A DNA stretch of 41,656 bases from Piscinibacter caeni (lineage in GTDB: Bacteria > Pseudomonadota > Gammaproteobacteria > Burkholderiales > Burkholderiaceae_C). Under the pieces are notes generated by a model. The model saw nothing but the letters and a program-made list of their open reading frames with translations. It did no database searches and was not told the DNA's origin. The translations under genes were made by a program, and so were the position numbers. Shown in pieces: positions 20,896 through 30,095 of this stretch. Numbering within the stretch: position 1 is the first letter of the stretch; every line of letters starts with the position of its first letter. Where the stretch lies: NCBI GenBank assembly GCA_003265685.1, contig QJOU01000084.1, positions 1-41,656 on the forward strand. The letters are read 5' to 3'.

Positions 20896-22335
20896 TCAGC
20901 CGCTCGCGGTGTAGGCGGTCTTCACGGTGGTGTAGAACTCGGCGGCGTACGAGCCCTGCTCGCGCGGCCCGTGGCTCGAGGCCTTGCGCCCGCCGAAGGG
21001 CACGTGCGGGTCGACCCCGGCGGTCGGCAGGTTGACCATCACCATACCCACCTGGGCATGGCGCTTGAAATGAGTGGCTCGGGAAAGCGACTCGGTGCAG
21101 ATGCCGGCGCACAGCCCGAAGGGCGTGTCGTTGGCCAGCGCGAGCGCATGCTCGTAGTCGTCGGCGCGGATCAGGCAGGCGACCGGGCCGAAGATCTCCT
21201 CGCGCGCGATGCGGTGGCGCGGCTGCGCGACGAACAGTGCCGGGCTCAGGTAGTGGCCGCGCGTGGGCCGCTCGAGCGCCTCGCCGCCGGCGAGCCACTC
21301 GGCGCCTTCCTGGCGGCCGATGGCCACGTAGGCCAGGTCCTGCTCGAGCTGCTCGCGGCTGACCGCCGGGCCAATCTGCGTGCCGCGCTCCAGCGCGTGG
21401 CCGACCACCAGCGCGCGGGTGCGCTGGCGCATCGCCTCGGCGAAGCGGTCGAACACCGCCGACTCGACGATGATGCGGCTCGAGGCCGTGCAGCGCTGGC
21501 CGGTGGAGTAGTAGGCGCCCTGGATCGCGTGCTCGACGGCGCGGTCGAGCTGCGCATCGGCCAGCACGACGAGCGGGTTCTTGCCGCCCATCTCGAGCTG
21601 CACCTTGGCGCGCCGCGCCGTGGCGGCGGCGAGGATGGATTCGCCCACGCCCACCGAGCCGGTGAAGCTGATCGCATCGACCAGCGGGCTCTCGACGATG
21701 GTCTGCCCGACGCGCCGCCCGCTGCCCAGCACGAGGTTGAAGGCGCCCGCCGGCAGCCCGGCGCGGCTGATGATCTCGGCCAGCGCCCAGGCGCAGCCGG
21801 GCACCAGCTCGGCCGGCTTGAACACCACCGTGTTGCCGTAGGCCAGCGCCGGCGCGATCTTCCAGGCCGGAATCGCGAGCGGGAAGTTCCACGGCGCGAT
21901 CAGCCCGACCACGCCGACCGGCTCGCGCGTGATCTCGACCTCCACGCCCGGCCGCACCGAGGCGAGCTTCTGACCCGGGATGCGCAAGGCCTCGCCGGCG
22001 AAGAACTTGAAGATCTGCCCGGCGCGCGCGGTTTCGCCGATGGCCTCGGGCAGCGTCTTGCCCTCCTCGCGGGCGAGCAACGTGCCGAGTTCGTCCTTGC
22101 GCGCGAGCAGTTCGCTGCCGACCGCATCCAGCACCTCGAAGCGGCGCTGCGGCGTGCTCGCGGCCCAGGCCTCGCGCGCGTCGGCGGCGGCGCGGATCGC
22201 GTTCTCGGCCTGCGCCGCGTCGGCCCGCGCGAACTCACCCACCACGTCGGACAGGTCCGACGGGTTCTCGCTCACGCCGAGCGTGACGCCGGTCTCCCAA
22301 CGCCCGTTGATGTAGTGCTTGAAGGCGACGGCCAT
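20896..22335 (-). CDS. Aldehyde dehydrogenase, alpha-ketoglutaric semialdehyde type
   Basis: 479 residues, NAD(P)-dependent aldehyde dehydrogenase fold. Catalytic residues: N150 (APWNFPLAIP), K173 (FKPAELVP), E248 (QLEMGGKNPLVV) and C282 (STGQRCTASSR). Length and motifs fit alpha-ketoglutaric semialdehyde (2,5-dioxopentanoate) dehydrogenases, which make 2-oxoglutarate at the end of the non-phosphorylative pentose pathway; the neighbouring GguC-type protein, dehydratase and lactonase agree. Succinate-semialdehyde dehydrogenase activity cannot be excluded from sequence. The ATG at 22335 starts MAVAFKHYINGRW; longer readings run into an intergenic repeat. Confidence 0.9.
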   Translation of the reverse strand: MAVAFKHYINGRWETGVTLGVSENPSDLSDVVGEFARADAAQAENAIRAAADAREAWAASTPQRRFEVLDAVGSELLARKDELGTLLAREEGKTLPEAIGETARAGQIFKFFAGEALRIPGQKLASVRPGVEVEITREPVGVVGLIAPWNFPLAIPAWKIAPALAYGNTVVFKPAELVPGCAWALAEIISRAGLPAGAFNLVLGSGRRVGQTIVESPLVDAISFTGSVGVGESILAAATARRAKVQLEMGGKNPLVVLADAQLDRAVEHAIQGAYYSTGQRCTASSRIIVESAVFDRFAEAMRQRTRALVVGHALERGTQIGPAVSREQLEQDLAYVAIGRQEGAEWLAGGEALERPTRGHYLSPALFVAQPRHRIAREEIFGPVACLIRADDYEHALALANDTPFGLCAGICTESLSRATHFKRHAQVGMVMVNLPTAGVDPHVPFGGRKASSHGPREQGSYAAEFYTTVKTAYTASG

Positions 22336-22369
22336 GTCAGCGCCCGATCGGCCGCCCGAAGGGCGCTGA

Positions 22370-22412
22370 GCGCCCCCTCGGGGGGCAGCGAACGAAGTGA
22401 GCTTGGGGGCGC
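22370..22412. repeat. Burkholderiales-style intergenic palindromic repeat
   Basis: GCGCCCCC (22370-22377) is followed at once by TC and GGGGGGC, then AGCGAACGAAGTGAGCTT, then GGGGGCGC (22405-22412), which can pair with the first arm. This C-run/G-run element with a GAACGAAGTGAGCTT core resembles intergenic repeats widespread in Comamonadaceae and relatives. It fills most of the 85-base gap between the GguC-family and aldehyde dehydrogenase genes and may form a stable mRNA hairpin that stabilises or attenuates the transcript. Confidence 0.65.
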
Positions 22413-22420
22413 ATGTTTTC

Positions 22421-23428
22421 TTACAGGACGCGCACGCCGCCGGCGGCAAAGGCTTCGCGGTCCACGACCACCGGGTTGACCAGCGCAGCCCCGAGCGCCG
22501 GCTGCTCGATCTCGAAGCGGTCACCCGGCTCGACCTTCACGCCGTCGGCGAAACTCAGCGTGGCGGTGCCGAAGAAATGCAGGTGCACGTCGCCCGGCCG
22601 GCGGTGCTGCGGGTACTTGAAGTGGTGGTACTCGAGGTTCTCGAGCGAGTGGCACATGTTGGCCTCGCCGGTGGCGAAGGGCTTCTCCCAGATCACCTCG
22701 CCGCCGCGGCGGATGCGGCTCGTGCCCTGCAGGTCCGCCGGGATGGGCCCGGCCGCGAGCTCGGGGCCGACGGCGCAGGCGCGCAGCTTCGAATGCGCCA
22801 GGTAGAGGTAGTTCTGGCGCTCGGTGACATGGTCGGAGAACTCGTTGCCGACCGCGAAGCCGAGTCGGCAGGGCGTGCCGTCCGGCGCGATCCAGTACAG
22901 GCCCACCAGCTCCGGCTCCTCGCCCGCATCGAGCGCAAACGCGGGCGAGGGCAGCGGCGCGCCGGGCGCGACGACGATGCGGCCGTCACCCTTGTAGAAC
23001 CATTCCGGCGCCACGCCGGCCTGGCCGGCCAGCGGGCGGCCGCCTTCCAGGCCCCACTTGAACATGCGCATCGAGTCCGACAGCGCCGACTCGGGCTGCG
23101 CGCCCACCTTGGCGTGCATCGCGTCGCGCGTGGCGGCGCTGCCCAGGTGGGTGAGGCCGGTGCCGCTGACCAGGCAATGGGCCGGGTCGTCGTGCATCAA
23201 TGGGGTCAGCACGCGCAGGCCGTCGAGCAGCTTGGCCAGCGGCGTGGCCTCGAGCGCGCCCAGGCGCGTCTCGGCCAGCTGGGTCAGGCTGCGGCCGTGC
23301 TCCCAGGCCGCCTGCGCCAGCGCCAGCAGGCTGGCGGTGCCGTCGAGCCGCCGCACTCGGCCGGCATCGGTGCTGGTGCAGCCGACGCGATGGTTGCCGT
23401 CGTCGTCGAGGTACTGGATGAAGCGCAT
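22421..23428 (-). CDS. gguC: GguC/AraD1-type FAH-superfamily protein (putative 2-keto-3-deoxy-sugar-acid dehydratase)
   Basis: 335 residues, fumarylacetoacetate-hydrolase fold in the C-terminal half: EPELVGLYWIAPDGTPCRLGFAVGNEFSDH, NYLYLAHSKLRACAVGPEL, GEVIWEKPFATGEANMCHSL, GDVHLHFFGTATLSFADGVKVEPGD. The N-terminal MRFIQYLDDDGNHRVGC and VSGTGLTHLGSAATRDAMH are typical of GguC/AraD1 proteins. These sit with ChvE-GguAB sugar genes in Agrobacterium and are thought to dehydrate 2-keto-3-deoxy-arabonate to alpha-ketoglutaric semialdehyde, replacing the DapA-like enzyme, which is absent here. The ATG at 23428 has GGAATCAAG nearby; upstream in-frame sequence is the regulator promoter. First gene of the leftward operon. 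Confidence 0.88.
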   Translation of the reverse strand: MRFIQYLDDDGNHRVGCTSTDAGRVRRLDGTASLLALAQAAWEHGRSLTQLAETRLGALEATPLAKLLDGLRVLTPLMHDDPAHCLVSGTGLTHLGSAATRDAMHAKVGAQPESALSDSMRMFKWGLEGGRPLAGQAGVAPEWFYKGDGRIVVAPGAPLPSPAFALDAGEEPELVGLYWIAPDGTPCRLGFAVGNEFSDHVTERQNYLYLAHSKLRACAVGPELAAGPIPADLQGTSRIRRGGEVIWEKPFATGEANMCHSLENLEYHHFKYPQHRRPGDVHLHFFGTATLSFADGVKVEPGDRFEIEQPALGAALVNPVVVDREAFAAGGVRVL

Positions 23429-23523
23429 CGCCTTGATTCCCGTTAGGCGGCGCATCGTACGAAGTCGACCGATAACGATCCAATAGATTTTCGGCCCCTC
23501 GACATATACGATTCGAGATACCG
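23429..23523. promoter_or_regulatory. Divergent promoter region between gguC and the LysR gene
   Basis: 95 AT-richer bases between divergent start codons, the expected place for LysR-type operators. It contains GATAACGATC (23471-23480) and ATACGATTCGAGATA (23506-23520). An AAATAACGATTGAGAGA sequence (minus strand, 25370-25354) upstream of the sugar dehydrogenase shares the ACGATT..GAGA pattern. No convincing -35/-10 pair was found in either direction. Confidence 0.45.
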
Positions 23524-24495
23524 ATGGCAAACAACTACACCCACTGGTTCATCCGCGCCCGCCTGAAGACGCGCCAGCTGCTGCTGCTGATGGCGCTGGA
23601 GGAGGAAGGCAACATCCACCGCGCGGCCCAGGTGCTGAACATGACGCAGCCGGCCGCCTCCAAGCTGCTCAAGGAGCTGGAGGACATGCTGGGCGTGCAG
23701 CTGTTCGAGCGGCTGCCGCGCGGCATGCGCGCCACCTGGTACGGCGAGACCATGATCCGCCACGCGCGCATGGCGCTGGCCAGCCTGTCGCAGGCGCACG
23801 ACGAGATCGAGGCGCTGAAGTCGGGCCGCTACGGGCAGGTGAGCGTCGGTGCGATCACCACGCCGGGGCTGAACCTGATGCCGGCGGCGGTGGCGCGTGT
23901 CAAGCAGCAGCACCCGAGCCTGCGCATCCAGCTCGCCATCGAGACCAGCGACGTGCTGATGGAGCGCCTGGCCCAGGGCAAGCTGGACATGGCGATCGGC
24001 CGGCTCTTCGAGCGCCACGACAAGACCGACCTGCGCTACGAGGCGCTCGTCGAGGAGCCGGTCAGCGCGATCGCGCGGCCCGGCCATCCGCTGCTGGCGC
24101 AGCCGCGCCTGAGCCTGCGCGACGTGGTCGGCCAGGCCTGGATCGTGCCGCCGCCGGGCAGCGTGCTGCGGCACCGCTTCGAGCTGATGTTCCAGGAGGA
24201 AGGCCTGGAGGCGCCGGCCGACCTGATCGAGACCACCGCACTGCTGTTCGTCACCAAGATGCTGCAGGGCAGCGAGGCGATCGCGGTGATCGCCACCGAC
24301 GTGGCGCGTTACTACGCGCAGCACGGCATGGTGGCCATCCTGCCGATCAGCCTGCCCTGCAAGATGGACGCTTTCGGCCTGATCACCCGCACCGACCGGC
24401 TCCTCTCGCCGGCAGCCAAGGTGATGCTGAAGGCGATCAAGTCGGCGGCGCTGACGGTCTACGGCACCGAGCTGGATCTCACCGGACTGGAGTAG
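23524..24495 (+). CDS. LysR-family transcriptional regulator, GbpR-like
   Basis: 323 residues. N-terminal winged helix-turn-helix (about 14-75; NIHRAAQVLNMTQPAASKLLKELEDMLGVQLFERLPRGMRAT) followed by a periplasmic-binding-like effector domain (about 105-310). The opening KTRQLLLLMALEEEGNIHRAAQ and the GRYGQVSVGAITTPG pattern match GbpR/GguR-type regulators of sugar-binding-protein genes in Agrobacterium and Azospirillum, which respond to galactose, arabinose or related sugars or their breakdown products. Divergent from gguC and central to both sugar operons, it is the obvious candidate regulator of the island. Shine-Dalgarno weak (CGAGAT before the ATG). Confidence 0.93.
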   Translation: MANNYTHWFIRARLKTRQLLLLMALEEEGNIHRAAQVLNMTQPAASKLLKELEDMLGVQLFERLPRGMRATWYGETMIRHARMALASLSQAHDEIEALKSGRYGQVSVGAITTPGLNLMPAAVARVKQQHPSLRIQLAIETSDVLMERLAQGKLDMAIGRLFERHDKTDLRYEALVEEPVSAIARPGHPLLAQPRLSLRDVVGQAWIVPPPGSVLRHRFELMFQEEGLEAPADLIETTALLFVTKMLQGSEAIAVIATDVARYYAQHGMVAILPISLPCKMDAFGLITRTDRLLSPAAKVMLKAIKSAALTVYGTELDLTGLE

Positions 24496-24512
24496 CCACG
24501 CGGCCGGCGCCG

Positions 24513-24572
24513 GGCCGCCCCAAGGCGGCCGCGCGACCCGCCCGGCGGGTGGCGCCCGGTACCCCGGGCGCC
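24513..24572. terminator. Two hairpins between the convergent LysR and sugar-dehydrogenase genes
   Basis: In the 87-base convergent gap, GGCCGCC/GGCGGCC (24513-24519 and 24524-24530; loop CCAA) and GGCGCCCGG/CCGGGCGCC (24551-24559 and 24564-24572; loop TACC) form perfect hairpins. Neither has a T-tract. Their placement suggests transcription barriers for both directions. Confidence 0.5.
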
Positions 24573-24582
24573 GGGTGCACCA

Positions 24583-25347
24583 TCACCTCCACCCGCCGTC
24601 GACGATGAACTCCTGCGCGGTGCACATCTTCGCGTCGTCCGACGCGAGGAACAGCACCATCGCCGCGATGTCCTCCGGCTGCAGCCGGTCGGGCAGGCAC
24701 TGGTTGCGCTCGATCTCCTTCGCGCTCTCGGGCGTCACCCACAGCTGGAGCTGCCGCTCGGTCATCACCCAGCCGGGCGACACCGTGTTGACGCGGATGC
24801 GGTCGCGCCCGAGCAGCCCGGCCATGCCGCGCGTCAGGCCGTTCACCGCGCTCTTGGCCACGGTGTAGCAGGGCAGGTCCGGCTGCTTGATCTGCCAGCT
24901 GATCGAGCCGAGGTTGACGATGGACCCGCCGCCCAGCCGCTGCATGCCCGGCACCACCGCCTGCAGCGCGAACAGCGCGGCGCGCTGGTTGATGGCGATG
25001 CGGTCGTCGTAGAACTCGGGCGTGATCTCGGCCAGCGTGTGGCGGGTGTCGCTCGCGACGTTGTTCACCAGCACGTGGAAGTCGCCCAGCGCCGCGGCGG
25101 CGTCGGCAATCGCCGCCTGCAGCGCCGGCACGTCGCGCACGTCGCAGGCGCGCCACCACGGCGCCGCCTGGCCCGCCGCGGCGAGCGAGTCGGCCAGCGC
25201 CCGGCTGGAGGCCTCCGCCACGTCGATGAACGCCACCTGCGCGCCCTGGGCGACGAAGGCCTCGACCATGGTCGCGCCGATGCCCGAACCACCCCCGGTG
25301 ATGAAGACGCGCCGACCGCGCAGGCTGTGGTATACCGCTTTTGACAT
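24583..25347 (-). CDS. SDR-family sugar 1-dehydrogenase (L-arabinose/D-xylose/D-galactose type)
   Basis: 254-residue classical short-chain dehydrogenase. Cofactor motif TGGGSGIG (17-24), NNVASD (95-100), and catalytic tetrad N120, S148, Y161, K165. The order SLRGRRVFITGGGSGIG, DTRHTLAEIT, LGSISWQ, VLFLASDDAKMCTAQEFIVDGGWR closely follows D-xylose 1-dehydrogenase XylB of Caulobacter as I recall it. With the lactonase and dehydratase across the promoter, it should oxidise an aldose to its lactone, the first step of the pathway. Which pentose is used is not decidable from sequence. GAGAGAAG precedes the ATG; the upstream in-frame TTG adds only one residue. Confidence 0.88.
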   Translation of the reverse strand: MSKAVYHSLRGRRVFITGGGSGIGATMVEAFVAQGAQVAFIDVAEASSRALADSLAAAGQAAPWWRACDVRDVPALQAAIADAAAALGDFHVLVNNVASDTRHTLAEITPEFYDDRIAINQRAALFALQAVVPGMQRLGGGSIVNLGSISWQIKQPDLPCYTVAKSAVNGLTRGMAGLLGRDRIRVNTVSPGWVMTERQLQLWVTPESAKEIERNQCLPDRLQPEDIAAMVLFLASDDAKMCTAQEFIVDGGWR

Positions 25348-25353
25348 CAATCT

Positions 25354-25370
25354 TCTCTCAATCGTTATTT
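25354..25370 (-). promoter_or_regulatory. Candidate LysR operator upstream of the sugar dehydrogenase
   Basis: AAATAACGATTGAGAGA (minus strand) shares TAACGAT and the ACGATT..GAGA pattern with the gguC-LysR promoter region. It lies in the 85-base gap between the divergent dehydrogenase and dehydratase genes. Its end overlaps the dehydrogenase Shine-Dalgarno, so the match could be partly coincidental. Confidence 0.35.
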
Positions 25371-25432
25371 TTCAGGCATCAGTGTGCGGGGCTAGCATGC
25401 GCCGCGTCAAGCCTTCCCCGGAGCGTCCCGTC

Positions 25433-27154
25433 GTGAGCGAGAAGAAACCCGTGCGCCGCAGCCAGGCCTGGTTCGGCCGCAACGACCGTGACGGCTTCGT
25501 GCACCGCAGCTGGATCAAGAACCAGGGCTACCCGCACGACCTGCTCGACGGCCGCCCGGTGATCGGCATCTGCAACACCTGGAGCGAGCTGACGCCGTGC
25601 AACGGCCACTTCCGCGAGCTGGCCGAGTTCGTCAAGCGCGGCGTCTACGAGGCCGGCGGCTTTCCGCTCGAGTTCCCGGTGATGAGCCTGGGCGAGACCC
25701 AGCTGCGCCCGACGGCGATGCTGTTCCGCAACCTCGCCAGCATGGACGTGGAGGAGAGCATCCGCGGCAACCCGATCGACGGCGTGGTGCTGCTGATGGG
25801 CTGCGACAAGACCACCCCGGCGCTGATGATGGGCGCGGCCAGCTGCGACCTGCCGACCATCGGCCTGTCCGGCGGGCCGATGCTCAACGGCAAGTTCCGC
25901 GGCAAGGACATCGGCTCGGGCACCGGCGTGTGGCAGATGAGCGAGATGGTGCGCGCCGGCGAGATGACGATGGACGAGTTCACGCAGGCCGAGAGCTGCA
26001 TGCACCGCTCCAAGGGCAGCTGCATGACCATGGGCACCGCCTCGACCATGGCCTCGATGGTGGAAGCGCTCGGCATGGCGCTGCCCGAGAACGCCGCCAT
26101 CCCCGCGGCGGACACGCGCCGCAACCGGCTGGCGCAGCTGACCGGCCGGCGCATCGTCGAGATGGTGAAGGACGACCTGAAGATGTCCAGGGTGCTCACG
26201 CGCCAGGCCTTCGAGAACGCGATCCGCACCAACGCCGCGATCGGCGGCTCGACCAATGCCGTGATCCACCTGCTGGCGATCGCGGGCCGCATGGGCGTGG
26301 ACCTCAAGCTGGAAGACTGGGACAAGCTCGGCTCCGAGATCCCCTGCCTCGTCGACCTGCAGCCCTCGGGCCGCTTCCTGATGGAGGACTTCTATTACGC
26401 CGGCGGCCTGCCCGCGGTGATGAAGGAGATCCGCCACCTGCTGCACCTCGACGCCCCCACGGTCAACGGTCGCACGATCGGCGAGAACATCGCCGAGGCG
26501 CCCTGCTGGAACCGCGAGGTGATCCGCCCGCTGGCCGAGCCGTTCAAGCCCGCGGCCGGCATCGCCGTGCTGCGCGGCAACCTCGCGCCCGACGGCGCGG
26601 TGATCAAGCCCAGCGCCGCCAGCGAACACCTGCTCAGGCACCGCGGCCGCGCCGTGGTGTTCGAGACCATCGAGGACTTCCACGCCCGCATCGACGACGA
26701 GGCCCTGGATGTCGACGAGACCTGCATCCTCGTGCTGAAGAACTGCGGCCCCAAGGGCTACCCCGGCATGGCCGAGGTGGGCAACATGCCGCTGCCGCCC
26801 AAGGTGCTGCGCAAGGGCATCACGGACATGGTGCGTATCAGCGACGCGCGCATGAGCGGCACGGCCTACGGCACCGTGGTACTGCACACCTCGCCCGAGG
26901 CCGCGGCCGGCGGCCCGCTGGCGCTGGTGCAAAGCGGCGACATCATCGAGCTCGACGTCAAGGCCCGCCGGTTGCACCTGGAGGTGAGCGACGCGGAGCT
27001 CGCGCGCCGCCGCGCGCAATGGCAGGCGCCCGAGCCGCCCAAGCGCGGCTGGTACAAGCTGTACGTCGACCATGTGCAGCAGGCCCACCTCGGCGCGGAC
27101 CTCGACTTCCTGGTCGGCAACAGCGGCGCGCCGATCCCGCGGGACTCCCACTGA
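25433..27154 (+). CDS. IlvD/Edd-family sugar-acid dehydratase (L-arabonate dehydratase-like)
   Basis: 573 residues from the GTG at 25433, chosen because CCGGAG precedes it at good spacing; an in-frame ATG at 25397 would add 12 residues. Cys56 (WSELTPCNGHF), Cys124 (LLMGCDKTTPA) and Cys197 (KGSCMTMGTAST) correspond, with a constant offset of three, to the [2Fe-2S] ligands of Rhizobium leguminosarum L-arabinonate dehydratase, and Lys126 to its carbamylated lysine. DARMSGTAYGT carries the catalytic serine region. It should convert L-arabonate or a similar acid to the 2-keto-3-deoxy acid. The stop overlaps the ATG of the lactonase gene (TGATG). D-xylonate dehydratase activity is an alternative. 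Confidence 0.93.
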   Translation: MSEKKPVRRSQAWFGRNDRDGFVHRSWIKNQGYPHDLLDGRPVIGICNTWSELTPCNGHFRELAEFVKRGVYEAGGFPLEFPVMSLGETQLRPTAMLFRNLASMDVEESIRGNPIDGVVLLMGCDKTTPALMMGAASCDLPTIGLSGGPMLNGKFRGKDIGSGTGVWQMSEMVRAGEMTMDEFTQAESCMHRSKGSCMTMGTASTMASMVEALGMALPENAAIPAADTRRNRLAQLTGRRIVEMVKDDLKMSRVLTRQAFENAIRTNAAIGGSTNAVIHLLAIAGRMGVDLKLEDWDKLGSEIPCLVDLQPSGRFLMEDFYYAGGLPAVMKEIRHLLHLDAPTVNGRTIGENIAEAPCWNREVIRPLAEPFKPAAGIAVLRGNLAPDGAVIKPSAASEHLLRHRGRAVVFETIEDFHARIDDEALDVDETCILVLKNCGPKGYPGMAEVGNMPLPPKVLRKGITDMVRISDARMSGTAYGTVVLHTSPEAAAGGPLALVQSGDIIELDVKARRLHLEVSDAELARRRAQWQAPEPPKRGWYKLYVDHVQQAHLGADLDFLVGNSGAPIPRDSH

Positions 27155-28041
27155 TGCAACTCGGTGCCCCGCGGCCGGTCTGGGAGGCCGGCGCCACCCT
27201 CGGCGAAGGCCTGTGCTGGTCGGCGCGCGAGGAGGCGCTGTGGTGGGTCGACATCCTCGAGCACAAGCTCTTCCGCTGGCGCCCGCGCGATGGCGAGCGG
27301 CGCACCTGGTCGCTGCCCGACACCGTCTCGGCCGTGGCCGAGCGGCGGCGCGGCAACGGCCTGGTGCTGACGCTGCGGCGCGGCTACGCCCACTTCGATC
27401 CGAAGAGCGGCGCGATCGAGACGATCGCCGAGCCCGAACCCGAGCGCGGCGGCAATCGCTTCAACGACGGCAAGTGCGACGCCCAGGGCCGCTTCTGGGG
27501 CGGCACGATGGACTTCGGCTGCGAGGCCCCCAGCGGCGCCTGGTACCGGCTCGGCGCGGACGGCCGCTGCGTGCGCGCGCTCGACGCGCAATGGCCGGTG
27601 ACCAACGGGCCGACCTGGTCGCTCGACGGCCGCACGATGTTCGCCAACGACACCGCGCGGCGCGTGGTCTACGCCTTCCCGTTCGAGCCCGACGCCGGCA
27701 CGCTCGGCACGGCGCGTGAGTTCCTGCGCTTCACCGAGGCCGACGGCTACCCCGACGGCATGACCACCGATGCCGCGGGCCGGCTCTGGATCGCCCACTG
27801 GGGCGGCGCCTGCGTCAGCTGCCACGACGCGCTCAGCGGCGCCGAGCTGGCGCGGCTGCCGCTGCCGACCGACCACATCACCAACGTCGCCTTCGGCGGG
27901 CCGGACCTGAAGACGCTCTTCGTCAGCAGCGCGCGCTCGGGCCTCTCGGATGCGCAGCGCGCACTGCAGCCGCTGGCCGGTGCGCTGTTCGCGGTCGAGA
28001 CCGACGTGCGCGGCCTGCCGGCCGCGCTCTACGCCGGCTGA
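27154..28041 (+). CDS. SMP-30/gluconolactonase-family sugar lactonase
   Basis: 295-residue six-bladed beta-propeller of the SGL family. Metal-ligand regions: [18 protein letters not shown] (Glu18), [40 protein letters not shown] and [22 protein letters not shown] (the catalytic Asp region). Such enzymes hydrolyse aldonolactones, here probably the lactone released by the adjacent SDR dehydrogenase. The ATG overlaps the dehydratase stop, showing tight coupling, and the epimerase gene starts five bases after its end. Confidence 0.93.
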   Translation: MQLGAPRPVWEAGATLGEGLCWSAREEALWWVDILEHKLFRWRPRDGERRTWSLPDTVSAVAERRRGNGLVLTLRRGYAHFDPKSGAIETIAEPEPERGGNRFNDGKCDAQGRFWGGTMDFGCEAPSGAWYRLGADGRCVRALDAQWPVTNGPTWSLDGRTMFANDTARRVVYAFPFEPDAGTLGTAREFLRFTEADGYPDGMTTDAAGRLWIAHWGGACVSCHDALSGAELARLPLPTDHITNVAFGGPDLKTLFVSSARSGLSDAQRALQPLAGALFAVETDVRGLPAALYAG

Positions 28042-28046
28042 TCACG

Positions 28047-28964
28047 ATGCGGCACCACATCGCCTGGATCGAAGGCCACGGCCAGCGCCTGGGGCTGGTG
28101 CCCGCGCTCGGCGGCGGGGTGGCGGAATGGACCGTGCGGCACGGCGGCGCCGACACGCACCTCTGGCGGCCCTGGAACCGGGTCAGCGACGACCGCTACA
28201 CGCTCGCCTCGTTCGCGATGCTGCCCTGGTCGAACCGCATCAGCGGCGGCGGCTTCGAGCAGGGCGGGCGCTTCATCCCGATGGCGGTGAACCGCCTCGG
28301 CGAGCCCTACCCGATCCACGGCGACGGCTGGCTGCAGGCCTGGACCGTGCAGCGCCCGCAGATCCACGTGGCCGAGATGACGCTCGCGTCGCGCCACCAC
28401 GGCGGCAACCCGTACGCGTACGACGCGCTGCAACGCTTCGAGCTGGTCGAGCACGGGCTGGTGCAGACGGTGAGTGTCACGCACCGCGGCGACACGCCGC
28501 TGCCCTATGGCCTCGGACTGCACCCCTGGTTCCCGCGCACGCCGCGCGGCACGGTGACGGCCCGTGTCGACGGCACCTGGACGAGCGGCGCCGACCCCAT
28601 CCCCACCGGCCACACGCACGAGCTCCCGGCGGACTGGAACCTGACGCGCGGCGCGCCGATGCACGGCAGCTTCATCGACAACGGCTTCAGCGGCTGGGAC
28701 GGCCGCGCCACGATCGCGTGGCCGGAACGCGGCCTGTCACTGCAGGTGACGATGGACCCGCTGACCACGCCGCGCGGCCCGCTCGCACCGGCCTACTGCC
28801 TGGTCTACCGCCCGGCGCAGGGCGAGGCCTTCTGCTTCGAGCCGATCACGCAGCCCATCGATGCCTTCCACCTGCCCGGCCAGCCCGGCCTGGTGGAACT
28901 GCACCACGGCGAAACCCTGATGTGTCGCGTGCACTGGCGCATCGACACTGGCACCCCTTCCTGA
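28047..28964 (+). CDS. Aldose 1-epimerase family protein
   Basis: 305 residues, galactose-mutarotase-like beta-sandwich. Recognisable parts: [16 protein letters not shown]-like N-terminus, [36 protein letters not shown] (conserved His of the sugar site), [14 protein letters not shown] (second His) and [23 protein letters not shown]. It would interconvert sugar anomers to feed the 1-dehydrogenase. It fits between the lactonase and chvE genes with no gap for a promoter on its left; 44 bases separate it from chvE. Confidence 0.9.
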   Translation: MRHHIAWIEGHGQRLGLVPALGGGVAEWTVRHGGADTHLWRPWNRVSDDRYTLASFAMLPWSNRISGGGFEQGGRFIPMAVNRLGEPYPIHGDGWLQAWTVQRPQIHVAEMTLASRHHGGNPYAYDALQRFELVEHGLVQTVSVTHRGDTPLPYGLGLHPWFPRTPRGTVTARVDGTWTSGADPIPTGHTHELPADWNLTRGAPMHGSFIDNGFSGWDGRATIAWPERGLSLQVTMDPLTTPRGPLAPAYCLVYRPAQGEAFCFEPITQPIDAFHLPGQPGLVELHHGETLMCRVHWRIDTGTPS

Positions 28965-29008
28965 CCCGCAGCCGCCTGGACGGCACCATTCCCACAAGGA
29001 GACAGCGC

Positions 29009-30076
29009 ATGAGAAGAACCTTCATCAAGACCTCGCTGGCCACGATCGGCCTGGCCGCCGCGTTCACGCTGCCGGCGTTCGCCCAGGACAAGGGCACGGT
29101 CGGCATCTCGATGCCGACCAAGAGCTCGGCGCGCTGGATCGCCGACGGCGACAACATGGTCAAGGTGTTCAAGGAGAAGGGCTACAAGACCGATCTCCAG
29201 TACGCCGAGGACGACATCCCGAACCAGCTCGCGCAGGTCGAGAACATGATCACCAAGGGCGTCAAGGTCCTGGTGATCGCCGCGATCGACGGCACCACGC
29301 TCTCCGGCGCGCTGCAGAAGGCGGCTGACAAGGGCGTCAAGGTGATCGCCTACGACCGCCTGATCCGCGGCTCGAAGAACGTCGACTACTACACCACCTT
29401 CGACAACTTCCAGGTCGGCGTGCTGCAGGCCACCTCGATCGTCGACAAGCTCGGCCTGAAGCAGGGCAAGGGCCCGTTCAACATCGAGCTGTTCGGCGGC
29501 TCGCCGGACGACAACAACGCCTTCTTCTTCTACGACGGCGCGATGTCGGTGCTCAAGCCCTACATCGACAGCGGCAAGCTGGTCGTGCGCAGCAAGCAGA
29601 TGGGCATGGACAAGGTCGGCACGCTGCGCTGGGACGGCGCCGTGGCGCAGGCGCGCATGGACAACCTGCTCTCGGCCTTCTACGGCAAGGACAAGGTGCA
29701 CGCCGTGCTGAGCCCGTACGACGGCCTGTCGATCGGCATCCTCTCCTCGCTCAAGGGCGTGGGCTACTGCACCGCGCAGCAGCCCTGCCCGATCGTCTCG
29801 GGCCAGGACGCCGAGATCCCGTCGATGAAGTCCATCCTCAAGGGTGAGCAGTACTCGACCATCTTCAAGGACACGCGTGACCTCGCCAAGGTGACGGCCA
29901 ACCTGGTGGACGCGGTGCTCGCCGGCAAGCAGCCGGAGATCAACGACACCAAGACCTACAACAACGGCGTCAAGGTCGTGCCGAGCTACCTGCTCAAGCC
30001 GGTGCCGGTGGATGCCAGCAACTGGAAGAAGGTGCTGGTGGACAGCGGCTACTACAAGGAAAGCCAGATCAAGTAA
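29009..30076 (+). CDS. chvE: ChvE-like multiple-sugar-binding periplasmic protein
   Basis: 355 residues. Signal peptide [25 protein letters not shown], cleaved before Gln26. The mature sequence matches Chv[124 protein letters not shown]. Agrobacterium ChvE binds arabinose, galactose, glucose, xylose and acidic sugars for uptake and virulence signalling; only the uptake role is implied here. AAGGAGACAGCG precedes the ATG; a strong terminator follows the stop. Confidence 0.96.
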   Translation: MRRTFIKTSLATIGLAAAFTLPAFAQDKGTVGISMPTKSSARWIADGDNMVKVFKEKGYKTDLQYAEDDIPNQLAQVENMITKGVKVLVIAAIDGTTLSGALQKAADKGVKVIAYDRLIRGSKNVDYYTTFDNFQVGVLQATSIVDKLGLKQGKGPFNIELFGGSPDDNNAFFFYDGAMSVLKPYIDSGKLVVRSKQMGMDKVGTLRWDGAVAQARMDNLLSAFYGKDKVHAVLSPYDGLSIGILSSLKGVGYCTAQQPCPIVSGQDAEIPSMKSILKGEQYSTIFKDTRDLAKVTANLVDAVLAGKQPEINDTKTYNNGVKVVPSYLLKPVPVDASNWKKVLVDSGYYKESQIK

Positions 30077-30095
30077 GGCGGCTCCGCAACCCAGG

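Noticed and set aside
22370-22412. Palindromic element as a rho-independent terminator
   Set aside because: No T-tract on either strand, and the downstream gene continues the same pathway.
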